This document shows positions 1 through 7,480 of a stretch of DNA of 64,000 nucleotides, in pieces. The notes beneath the pieces are model-generated. The model saw only the letters and a list, made by a program, of their open reading frames with translations, had not been told where the DNA came from and did no database searches. The translations under genes and the position numbers were made by a program. Source of the DNA: PALSA-1355 sp035496575 (GTDB taxonomy: Bacteria > Planctomycetota > Planctomycetia > Pirellulales > PALSA-1355); the NCBI GenBank assembly GCA_035496575.1, contig DATJEN010000143.1, forward strand, positions 36,644 through 100,643. Direction: 5' to 3'. How positions within the stretch are numbered: position 1 is the stretch's first letter; each line of letters opens with the position of its first letter.

Positions 1-1
1 C

Positions 2-433
2 TGGCAAACGATCGAAGTGCCTGGCGCGACCGGATACCTGGACACCGACTATGCGGCCAAGGGCCGCGCGGCGGTTGCGGCGCTTGCCGACACCGACTTC
101 GTATGCGTCCACGTCGAAGCGCCGGACGAGGCATCGCACGAAGGAAACGCGGCCGCCAAGATCAAGGCGCTCGAAGAAATCGACCGCCACATTGTCGCGC
201 CCCTGCGCGCGGCCTTGGAGGGCTACGGCGAGTTTCGCCTGATGGTCAGCCCCGACCATCCAACCCCGCTTCGCACGAAAACGCACAGCCACGGCGCGGT
301 TCCCTTTGCCATGTGTGGGCGCGGCATCACGCCGGATGGCTCGACGAGCTATTGCGAACCAGCGGCCAGCCGCTCGCAAGTGTCGTTTGACGAAGGCTGG
401 AAGCTGATGCGGTTTTTTCTGGGGCGGGACTGA
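2..433 (+). CDS. apgM: 2,3-bisphosphoglycerate-independent phosphoglycerate mutase, archaeal type (C-terminal part)
   Basis: The reading frame is open from the first base, so the gene starts upstream of the window and only about 143 C-terminal residues are visible. The segment carries family landmarks: PGATGYLDTDY, then VHVEAPDEASHEG, then DHPTP and KTHSHGAVPF, which belong to the metal-binding alkaline-phosphatase-like core of the cofactor-independent mutase. The enzyme interconverts 3- and 2-phosphoglycerate in glycolysis and gluconeogenesis. The archaeal-type (ApgM) subfamily is favoured over GpmI because the mutase ends shortly after the KTHSHG motif. The aspartate kinase gene begins 40 bases after the stop, so the two may be cotranscribed. 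Confidence 0.9.
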   Translation, partial: WQTIEVPGATGYLDTDYAAKGRAAVAALADTDFVCVHVEAPDEASHEGNAAAKIKALEEIDRHIVAPLRAALEGYGEFRLMVSPDHPTPLRTKTHSHGAVPFAMCGRGITPDGSTSYCEPAASRSQVSFDEGWKLMRFFLGRD

Positions 434-473
434 GTCCGGGTTTTTATATCGCAGCTTGAGGAACTCGAATCGC

Positions 474-2246
474 ATGCCATTGATCGTGCAAAAGTTTGGC
501 GGCACCAGCGTCGCTGACAGCCAGAAAATTCTGGCAGCCGCCCGCAAAGCCGTCCGCGCGCAGCAGGAGGGCAGCCAGGTCGTGATGGTCGTCAGTGCCA
601 TGGGCCACAACACCGACCTGTTGATCGACCTGGCCAATCAGATTACCGACCACCCCCCCGCGCGCGAGATGGACATGCTGCTGTCGACCGGCGAACAAGT
701 GAGCGTGGCGCTGATGGCGATGGCCATCCATTCGCTGGGCCACGAGGCGATCAGCCTCACCGGCGCTCAGATCGGCATCAAAACCGACAGCACGCATACC
801 AAGGCCCGCATCCAGTCGATCTCCACCGATCGCATGCGGCGGGCGCTGGACGAAGGCAAGATCGTCATCGCCGCCGGCTTCCAAGGCATCGACGAAGATT
901 TCAACATCACGACCCTGGGCCGCGGGGGCAGCGACACCACGGCGGTGGCGCTGGCCGCGGTGCTCGAAGCGGACGCCTGCGAGATCTTTACCGACGTGGA
1001 TGGAGTCTACACGACCGATCCGCGCCTGCTGCCCGAAGCACGCCACATCCCGCGCGTCAGCTATGACGAGATGCTCGAGCTGGCGAGCTTGGGGGCGGGC
1101 GTGATGCACAATCGCTCGATCGAGTTCGCCAAGAAATTCGACGTGCCCATCCACGTGCGCTCGAGCTTCAGCGACATGCCCGGCACGGTGATCACGGCCG
1201 AGCCGGAAGCCGCGGACCAAGCGGTGGGCGGAGCGGCATTGGCAAAGAATGAAGCCCGGGTGACGATTCTAGGCGTGCCGGACAAACCCGGGACTAGCCT
1301 GGCGATCTTTTCAAAAATCGCGGCGCAGGCGGTGTCGGTCGACATGATCGTGCAGAACGTGGGGGACGACGGGATCGCCGACGTGTCCTTCACGGTGTTG
1401 TCCGACGATTTGCGCGTGACCCTTAAGGCGGCCGAGGAAGCCTCGCGCGAGCTGGGCGCCGAAGGAGTCGCCCATGATGACCTGGTGGCCAAAATCTCCG
1501 TGGTGGGACTGGGAATGGCCAGGCAGACCGGCGTGGCGCGGCGCATGTTTCGCGCGCTGGCCGAGGCCAACTGCAACATCCTGATGATCACAACCAGCGA
1601 AATCAAAATATCGGTGCTGGTTGCCCGCAACGAAGCGGCTTCGGCGCTGCGATCGGTGCACCAGGCGTTTGGATTGGACCGTCCGCCGGCCGGCGAGCCC
1701 GGCCCGCAGCCACAGGCGCGGCGCGGCAAGCGCGACGCGGTGGCGGTGGTGGCGCGCCTGCAAAAGATGGAAGAGCTGACGATCGATGACATCGAGCTGG
1801 ACGACACGCAGGCGCGACTGACCATCAGCAGCGTCGCGGACCAACCCGGCATTGCGGCGGCCGTGTTCGAAGCCGTCGCCGACGGCGGTATCTTCGTCGA
1901 CATGATCGTGCAGAGCTATGGGCGCGAAGGCAAAGCCAAGCTCAGCTTCACGGTCCCGCAGCAGCAATATAGAGCCTGCCACGATTTGCTGACGGGACTC
2001 GTCGATCGGCTGCATTGCGGGCCGATCTCGGGCAGCCCGCGGGTCGCCAAGTTGTCGGTCTCCGGGATTGGGCTGCGCAGCCACACGCAGGTCGCCATTC
2101 GCACCTTCCGTTGCCTGGCCGAGTCGGGTATCAACGTCGACATGATCAGCACCAGCGAAGTGCGCGTGAATGTCGTCGTCGACGGCGCGCACGGCAAGCG
2201 CGCTTTGACGTGCTTGCAGAAGGTGTTCGCCGACGCTCGGCAATAA
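474..2246 (+). CDS. lysC: Aspartate kinase, long form with four ACT domains
   Basis: This 590-residue protein phosphorylates L-aspartate, the first step toward lysine, threonine and methionine. The N-terminal kinase domain opens with KFGGTSV (residues 7-13) and contains GRGGSDTTAVAL. The C-terminal half contains four ACT-type segments, recognisable by ILGVPDKPG, VVGLGMARQTG, ISSVADQPG and VSGIGLRSHT, rather than the usual two. This long architecture is known from some cyanobacteria and planctomycetes and suggests feedback control by end-product amino acids. The ATG at 474 is chosen over an upstream TTG at 456 because MPLIVQKFGG is the family start and GAGGAA lies 10 bases upstream. The next gene is convergent, with an 8-base gap. 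Confidence 0.95.
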   Translation: MPLIVQKFGGTSVADSQKILAAARKAVRAQQEGSQVVMVVSAMGHNTDLLIDLANQITDHPPAREMDMLLSTGEQVSVALMAMAIHSLGHEAISLTGAQIGIKTDSTHTKARIQSISTDRMRRALDEGKIVIAAGFQGIDEDFNITTLGRGGSDTTAVALAAVLEADACEIFTDVDGVYTTDPRLLPEARHIPRVSYDEMLELASLGAGVMHNRSIEFAKKFDVPIHVRSSFSDMPGTVITAEPEAADQAVGGAALAKNEARVTILGVPDKPGTSLAIFSKIAAQAVSVDMIVQNVGDDGIADVSFTVLSDDLRVTLKAAEEASRELGAEGVAHDDLVAKISVVGLGMARQTGVARRMFRALAEANCNILMITTSEIKISVLVARNEAASALRSVHQAFGLDRPPAGEPGPQPQARRGKRDAVAVVARLQKMEELTIDDIELDDTQARLTISSVADQPGIAAAVFEAVADGGIFVDMIVQSYGREGKAKLSFTVPQQQYRACHDLLTGLVDRLHCGPISGSPRVAKLSVSGIGLRSHTQVAIRTFRCLAESGINVDMISTSEVRVNVVVDGAHGKRALTCLQKVFADARQ

Positions 2247-2254
2247 GGTCGAAC

Positions 2255-3565
2255 CTAGTCCGGCTTACTCCGCGGCAGCGGGACGTCGCGGAAGACGAGC
2301 TCCACCTCGCGCCGAGCTCGCAAACGCGGATAGTGCAGCCGAATGGAAGCCGGCGCACTGTCGTGCGACTCGCCCAGGAACGTCAGTTTGAGCTGCACCC
2401 CGCGATCGGTCAGCGCATAGGCTTGCCCCTGGGCACGAAAGGGGTGGCCGGCGGCATCGATCAATTCGGCTTCGTATTCCTGGAACAAAATCTCGTGCGG
2501 CTCGGGCAAGGCCATATCGCGAATGACGGTCAAGTTCAGCAGGTACTTGGACGGTGATTGCCGTTCCAGCGAATCGACGCGGACCGCGAGGTCGTCCTGA
2601 GCGTACGTGCGGCCGGGTACGGGTGTTTCAATCGCCAGGGTGGTCGGCTTTCCCACGGCCACCAGGCTCCACTTGATCGCGAGCACGTCGAGCGATTCGG
2701 CGGTGACGCTGATCGGATTGAGTTTCAAAGTTGCCGTGAACTGCCGCAGACCCTTGGTCGTCGCATTCCAAGCATTGCCGCCCGGCTGAGCCGACGACAC
2801 GCGCACGCCATGGTTCGTCACCGCTTCGACAAGCTCCGGCTGCACGCAATAACCAACCAGCCGGAAGCGGTCCTCCCAGGTCAGTTGCAAGCCAAATTGA
2901 AAACTGTGGGCCAGCTCGGCCTTGCCGTCTTCGTACGAAAGGTCCTCCACGAACAGTCGCCGGGCCGACGTGATTTGCGCCCGCAAGGGTCCGCCATAGG
3001 CGCGCGGAAACTCACCGGGCTCGCCCGCACTCGCCACGACACCGGGAGTATGCATGTCGTAATGCGGACGCACGCGATTGACACTTCGGCTGCACACGTC
3101 GTCGATGGCTTCCCAGTAGGTCCAGCCGCGATACTCCACGTCGAGCGGTTTATCGGAAAAATTGCCGTACGGATCACCAACGTGGACGTGATTGCCGGCT
3201 TGATTGGCAAGCGCCAGCAGGATCTTCGAGGCCGGCTCGCCGCGCGAGACCAGATCGACGCGGCCAGGCGACCAGATCTCTTCGAGCTCGATGCGTTCGA
3301 GCAATCGCGAAGCCCGCAGCCGCACCTCGACGTCCGAACTCTCGAGTGCTTGCTCCAGCTCCGCGCGCGTCTCGTTGCCCAATCGCAGCAACTGGTCTTC
3401 AGCCGCCTGGCGCTCGACAAAACTGCCGGAACCCAAGTCGCGCACCAGCCGGGCCACGCGCAGCTCGCCGCGCGCAGGCTCCTCGCCATGAGCCAAGGAA
3501 CCTAGCACAAGTGACAGGAGAGTTAAGATCAGCGAACGACTAGCGGACGTAAATTTCCCATCCAT
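2255..3565 (-). CDS. Secreted protein with HEAT-like N-terminal segment, unknown function
   Basis: The 436-residue protein has a signal peptide (basic start, then LILTLLSLVLGSLAHG) and should be exported. Residues about 35-95 form a helical HEAT-like unit (LVRDLGSGSFVERQAAEDQL ending in RLRASRLLERI) of a kind common in planctomycete secreted proteins. The rest appears rich in beta strands, with no catalytic motif that I recognise. The start at 3565 (MDGKFTS) is chosen because it directly precedes the signal peptide and has GGAGG just upstream; the frame stays open to 3724 but the extra residues are Arg-rich and unlikely to be translated. It is convergent with lysC and divergent from the PfkB kinase gene. 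Confidence 0.75.
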   Translation of the reverse strand: MDGKFTSASRSLILTLLSLVLGSLAHGEEPARGELRVARLVRDLGSGSFVERQAAEDQLLRLGNETRAELEQALESSDVEVRLRASRLLERIELEEIWSPGRVDLVSRGEPASKILLALANQAGNHVHVGDPYGNFSDKPLDVEYRGWTYWEAIDDVCSRSVNRVRPHYDMHTPGVVASAGEPGEFPRAYGGPLRAQITSARRLFVEDLSYEDGKAELAHSFQFGLQLTWEDRFRLVGYCVQPELVEAVTNHGVRVSSAQPGGNAWNATTKGLRQFTATLKLNPISVTAESLDVLAIKWSLVAVGKPTTLAIETPVPGRTYAQDDLAVRVDSLERQSPSKYLLNLTVIRDMALPEPHEILFQEYEAELIDAAGHPFRAQGQAYALTDRGVQLKLTFLGESHDSAPASIRLHYPRLRARREVELVFRDVPLPRSKPD

Positions 3566-3752
3566 GGTGACGTCCTCCGCGGCAGGTGGCGAAACGCCTG
3601 GTTCGGGCTTCTTGCCTCGAAGGCGTCTCGCTGCGCACGATCGTAATCGGCGTGGTATCCTGGCCAGGCATGTGGCCTGACTTCGCCAGCGCAAGCGGTT
3701 GCCGCGCGGCGAAAAGCGAGGCAAACGTTAAAGAAGTCCGCTAGCTGGGTCA

Positions 3753-4751
3753 ATGTCGGCCTGGGAGCCAAGCACGTTGGGAACGAACGAAACTCGGCCA
3801 CAGCTCGAATGTTTGAGCGTGGGAATCCTGGTCGCGGATCACTTGTGCGAGCCGATCCCCAGGGTGCCGGCCGCCGGAGAGCTCATCCTCTGCCCGAAGC
3901 TATCACTTTCGATTGGCGGCTGCGCCGCCAACGTTGCGATCGATTTAGCACGTTTGGGGGTGCGCGTAGGAGCGGTCGGATGCGTCGGACGAGATTCGTT
4001 CGGGCGGTTCATCGTCGATACGCTCAGCTCTGCCGACGTCGATGTCTCTAGCGTGCGGGCCATCGAAGACGCGGAGACGTCGGGCACGCTGATCATCAAT
4101 GTCGAAGGCGAGGATCGTCGCTTCATTCACTCGCCCGGCGCCAATGCTCGCCTGCGCGCGGCCGACATTCCGCTCGACCTCGTTCAGAAGGCGAAGGTTC
4201 TGTACGTGGGTGGCTACCACCTGATGCCCGAGCTGGAGGGGGAGCCGCTGGCGTCGTTATTCCGCCAGGCGCGTGCCTGGGGAGTGAAGACCGTGCTCGA
4301 CATTGTGATGCCCCCTTCGGCCGAGAGCTGGGAACCGCTGGCGGGCGTGCTCAGGGAGACCGACGTGTTTCTGCCGAACCAGGACGAGGCCGCCATGCTG
4401 ACCGGCCTGGACGACCCTATCGAACAGGCCGGGCAGTTGGCCCAGAGCGTCGCGGGCGCGGTGGCTATCACGTGTGGCGAGAAGGGCATCGTGGTCGTAT
4501 CCGGTGATCAACGCCTGCGAGCCGCGGCGCACAAGGTGGAGTATCGCGGCGGCACGGGCGCGGGCGATGCCTTCGATGCCGGATTCATCGCGGGCATGCT
4601 GCAGGGGAAAGAGCTGCCCGATTGTCTGCGCTGGGCCAGCGCCGTTGGGGCTAGTTGCGTCCGCTCGATAAGCGCCACGGATGCCGTCTTCACTCGCTCC
4701 GAAGCCATGGAATTCATGCGCGCCAACAAGCTGGAAATCAGCTCGTTCTAA
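3753..4751 (+). CDS. PfkB-family carbohydrate kinase
   Basis: The 332-residue protein is a ribokinase-like sugar or nucleoside kinase. The N-terminal PfkB signature region is present (SIGGCAANVAIDLARLGVRV), and the C-terminal ATP and anion-hole motif GGTGAGDAFDAGF, with the catalytic Asp, is intact. Family length is about 300-340 residues, so it is full length. The substrate cannot be told from sequence; the family includes ribokinase, fructokinase, adenosine kinase and KDG kinase. The start ATG at 3753 lacks a clear ribosome-binding site, and a TTG or GTG about 20 codons later is possible. An imperfect hairpin (AAGCGG at 4754 with CCGCTT) lies just after the stop. Confidence 0.85.
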   Translation: MSAWEPSTLGTNETRPQLECLSVGILVADHLCEPIPRVPAAGELILCPKLSLSIGGCAANVAIDLARLGVRVGAVGCVGRDSFGRFIVDTLSSADVDVSSVRAIEDAETSGTLIINVEGEDRRFIHSPGANARLRAADIPLDLVQKAKVLYVGGYHLMPELEGEPLASLFRQARAWGVKTVLDIVMPPSAESWEPLAGVLRETDVFLPNQDEAAMLTGLDDPIEQAGQLAQSVAGAVAITCGEKGIVVVSGDQRLRAAAHKVEYRGGTGAGDAFDAGFIAGMLQGKELPDCLRWASAVGASCVRSISATDAVFTRSEAMEFMRANKLEISSF

Positions 4752-4962
4752 AAGCGGATCGAGCAGGTCGTGCCGCTTATACGGCATTTGACAATCGGCT
4801 TCCGAAATTCCGGTTTGACAACTCTCGAAGAGCGCGCCTCGCGGGCGTTTGAGCCTCCCGCAACGGGCCAAAGCGTGGCTTATGCTTGCCCGGAGACTCA
4901 CTCCGGGGGCGGCGAACTGGCGCCTATCTGGATTTTGTCGGACACGCGTGGGAGACATACTC

Positions 4963-5457
4963 GTGATTTCGCGCAAACGCCTGCTGATCGATCACAAGCT
5001 GCAACGAGCCATCTTGATTCGCAGCGCGATTTACTGGATTGCATGCCTGGTTGTTGCGAGCCTGATATTGGTGGCTTGGGATGCGTTCGAAGACCCCGGC
5101 CGCCCGGTCGTGGATTACTTTCGCTTGGACCGGCTGTGGGCGAACCATCAGATGGTGCTGGTTGGCGCCGTGCTCATGCTGCCCTTCGTCCTGTTCGACG
5201 TGCTGCAAATCACGAATCGAGTTGCCGGTCCGATTTATCGCCTGCGGGCTTCGATCCGAGCTCTTGCGGCCGGCGAGCACGTGCAGCCGATTCAGTTTCG
5301 CGGGTCCGACTTTTGGCACGAAGTGGGGCAGGAATTCAATCAACTGATCGCGTATGCCGAGCGGCTGAAAGCGGAGCAGCCTGAGGAGGAGCCGGAGGAG
5401 ACACTCGAGTTTGAACGCGTCGGGGATAGCACATTTGAGCTGCTGCACCGGCGCTAA
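4963..5457 (+). CDS. Small membrane protein with an orphan HAMP-like domain
   Basis: The 164-residue protein has two predicted membrane helices (around AIYWIACLVVASLILVAW and VLVGAVLMLPFVLFDVLQI) separated by a short exported loop. These are followed by a HAMP-like cytoplasmic segment (NRVAGPIYRLRASIRALAAG to EVGQEFNQLIAYAERL) and an acidic tail. HAMP domains normally relay signals to a kinase, cyclase or chemotaxis output domain, and none is attached here. The protein may act in trans or as a structural scaffold. The GTG start at 4963 is chosen because GGGAG lies about 9 bases upstream and the preceding in-frame residues look non-coding. A perfect 6-bp hairpin (CCGGAG/CTCCGG near 4889-4907) sits upstream. 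Confidence 0.7.
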   Translation: MISRKRLLIDHKLQRAILIRSAIYWIACLVVASLILVAWDAFEDPGRPVVDYFRLDRLWANHQMVLVGAVLMLPFVLFDVLQITNRVAGPIYRLRASIRALAAGEHVQPIQFRGSDFWHEVGQEFNQLIAYAERLKAEQPEEEPEETLEFERVGDSTFELLHRR

Positions 5458-5490
5458 AATCGGCCTCGGTCGAGCTAGCCGCTCGGAAGG

Positions 5491-5519
5491 TTGACAGCCG
5501 TAAATTGGCGGCTTATGCT
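5491..5519 (+). promoter_or_regulatory. Sigma70-type promoter of the cimA leader
   Basis: TTGACA at 5491-5496 and TATGCT at 5514-5519 are separated by 17 bases, which is near consensus. Transcription would begin near 5526, about 33 bases before the leader-peptide start codon. Confidence 0.7.
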
Positions 5520-5558
5520 GCGAAAACAATAAGAATCTGTCGCTCGGGACCACCACCC

Positions 5559-5639
5559 ATGTTCGTTCGCTCCATCTGGTCAAAGAACGTCGCCGCGATT
5601 GCGGTCGGCATCGTGATTATTAGGAAGGAGCGGCCGTAG
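5559..5639 (+). CDS. Leader peptide of cimA, rich in Ile and Val
   Basis: This 26-codon ORF, too short for usual gene calling, reads MFVRSIWSKN followed by VAAIAVGIVIIRKERP. It contains five Ile and four Val residues, with a run Ile-Val-Ile-Ile at codons 18-21 just before the end. This is the composition expected for a translated attenuator in front of a branched-chain amino acid gene, as in the E. coli ilv leaders. A weak GGGA lies about 9 bases upstream of the ATG. The stop codon (5637-5639) lies inside the proposed antiterminator strand, so a ribosome that finishes the peptide would mask that strand. No direct proof of translation is available. Confidence 0.6.
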   Translation: MFVRSIWSKNVAAIAVGIVIIRKERP

Positions 5640-5708
5640 GGGCGACTCGGTTTCGACCGTTTGACACGCAGCCCTGAGGCCTGAAATCGGCCGCAGGGCT
5701 TGTTTCGT
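5632..5708 (+). promoter_or_regulatory. Transcription attenuator with alternative hairpins upstream of cimA
   Basis: Segment 2 (5632-5641) can pair with segment 3 (5672-5681) with one mismatch and one G-U pair, forming an antiterminator that encloses a small CGGT-TTCG-ACCG hairpin. Segment 3 (5671-5681) can instead pair with segment 4 (5689-5699) across a 7-base loop with a single mismatch, followed by a T-rich stretch, forming an intrinsic terminator. The two structures exclude each other. A ribosome stalled at the Ile codons (5616-5621) would leave segment 2 free and favour read-through into cimA. Confidence 0.6.
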
Positions 5709-5761
5709 TTCTGGACCTACAATCTCGCGCAAAATCTTCAATCAACACACGAAAGCCAGTC

Positions 5762-7369
5762 ATGCGTCGCATCCAGATCTACGACACCACGCTCCGCGAT
5801 GGCAGTCAAGGCGAAGGGGTTAACTTCTCGCTGCAGGACAAGCTGCTCATCACCGAGCGGCTCGATAGCCTGGGCTTCGACTTCGTGGAAGGTGGGTTTC
5901 CGGCTTCCAACGAAAAAGACGCGCAGTACTTTCAGCGGGCCGCCGGCATGAAGCTCGCTTATGCAAAAGTCTGCGCCTTCGGCATGACACGCCGCCGCGG
6001 CACGCGCGTCGAGGAAGACCCGGGCATTCGCGCCTTGCTGAACGCGGGAACCGAGGTGATCACGCTGGTCGGCAAAACCTCGAGCTTTCACGTGACCGAA
6101 GTGCTGCGCGTTTCGCTGGAAGAGAACCTGGCGATGATCGCCGACAGCGTGCGGCACCTAAGCGAAGCGGGCCGCAAGGTCATCTACGATGCCGAGCATT
6201 TCTTCGACGGCTGGAAGCTCAATCCCGAATATGCGCTATCGACTGTTCGCGCCGCCGCCCAGGCCGGAGCGATCATGGTCGTGATGTGTGACACCAATGG
6301 CGGGACGATGCCCGAGGAAATCGCCGCCCTGACGCGCGAGGCGATCGCCGGGCTGGACGTGCCGGTCGGCATCCATTGTCACAACGATTGCGAGTTGGCG
6401 GTGGCCAATTCGTTGGCCTCGCTCGACGCCGGCGCTGTGCAAGTGCAGGGCACGATCAATGGATTGGGCGAACGCTGCGGCAACGCCGACCTGATTTCGA
6501 TCATCGCCAACCTGGCCGTCAAGAAGCAGGGCTACAGCGTGCTCGAACCATCGGCCATCGAGCACCTCACGGAGCTTTCGCGCTTTGTGTACGAGACCGC
6601 CAACTTTCGGCTACCGGCCAACCAACCGTTCGTCGGCCAAAGCGCTTTTGCGCACAAGGGCGGCATGCACGTGCACGCCGTCGAGCGGGCTTCGGCAAGC
6701 TACGAGCATATCGATCCCTCGCTCGTGGGCAACGAGCGCCGCGTGCTCGTTAGCGAGCTATCAGGCCGCTCAAATATCAAAGCGGCCCTGAGCGGGCACG
6801 ATATCGCCCAAGACCCAGGCATGATGGACAAGATCCTGGCCCGCGTGGTCGAGCTGGAGAACCAGGGCTATCAATTCGAGGCGGCCCAGGGCTCGTTCGA
6901 CCTGCTGGTGCGAAAATCGACCGCCAGCTACCGCCCTCATTTTGAACGACTCCATTTCCGCGTGAACGTCGAAACCGACTCCGCCGGCAACGTGGTGACC
7001 GAAGCCACCGTCAAGCTGCGAGTCGATGGCGTGATCCGGCACGAAGTCGCCGAGGGGGATGGCCCCGTCAACGCCCTGGATGCCGCCCTACGCAAGGCGT
7101 TGGCCGCGCATTTTCCGAACCTCGAGGAAATGCAGCTTGTCGATTACAAGGTGCGCGTCATCAATTCCGAGGCCGGCACGGCGGCGGGCGTGCGCGTGGT
7201 CATCGAAAGCCGCGATCAAAATGAGGTGTGGGGCACCGTGGGCGTAAGCGAAAACATCATCGAGGCCAGTTGGATTGCGCTGGTCGACAGCTTCGAATAC
7301 AAGCTGTACAAGGATGAGGACGCGGCGACAGCACCGCTGAAAACCACCCCCGTCTCGGTCGGCACCTGA
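5762..7369 (+). CDS. cimA: (R)-citramalate synthase
   Basis: The 535-residue enzyme condenses pyruvate and acetyl-CoA into citramalate, the threonine-independent entry into isoleucine synthesis. The N-terminal TIM-barrel starts with IYDTTLRDGSQGEGV and carries the metal-binding GIHCHNDCELAVANS motif. The linker has SAFAHKGGMHVHAV, and the last 130 residues form a LeuA-type allosteric dimerisation domain. Length and sequence fit the CimA (TIGR00977) group better than 2-isopropylmalate or homocitrate synthase, though substrate choice is inferred from family resemblance. The gene lies 122 bases after a leader peptide and terminator that suggest Ile/Val-responsive attenuation. valS follows after a 111-base gap. 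Confidence 0.92.
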   Translation: MRRIQIYDTTLRDGSQGEGVNFSLQDKLLITERLDSLGFDFVEGGFPASNEKDAQYFQRAAGMKLAYAKVCAFGMTRRRGTRVEEDPGIRALLNAGTEVITLVGKTSSFHVTEVLRVSLEENLAMIADSVRHLSEAGRKVIYDAEHFFDGWKLNPEYALSTVRAAAQAGAIMVVMCDTNGGTMPEEIAALTREAIAGLDVPVGIHCHNDCELAVANSLASLDAGAVQVQGTINGLGERCGNADLISIIANLAVKKQGYSVLEPSAIEHLTELSRFVYETANFRLPANQPFVGQSAFAHKGGMHVHAVERASASYEHIDPSLVGNERRVLVSELSGRSNIKAALSGHDIAQDPGMMDKILARVVELENQGYQFEAAQGSFDLLVRKSTASYRPHFERLHFRVNVETDSAGNVVTEATVKLRVDGVIRHEVAEGDGPVNALDAALRKALAAHFPNLEEMQLVDYKVRVINSEAGTAAGVRVVIESRDQNEVWGTVGVSENIIEASWIALVDSFEYKLYKDEDAATAPLKTTPVSVGT

Positions 7370-7480
7370 AAGTCTCGCCGCGAAGAATCGCCTGGATGAG
7401 GGACTCGATTCGCAGCTAGAATTCGCCGCGACCACCAGGCATTCCCACGGACTTCCGCCCCGAAGGACAAACGACCGGCC

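Noticed and set aside
5640..5700. tmRNA-like 5' end (GGGGCGACTC followed by GGTTTCGACC)
   Set aside because: No matching tmRNA 3' end (GGTTCGA arm and CCA-like acceptor) is found within 400 bases, and the downstream sequence is the cimA gene. The hairpins fit an attenuator better.
7370..7480. T-box riboswitch in front of valS
   Set aside because: The conserved T-box sequence (AGGGTGGNACCGCG-like) and a terminator are both absent from the 111-base gap.
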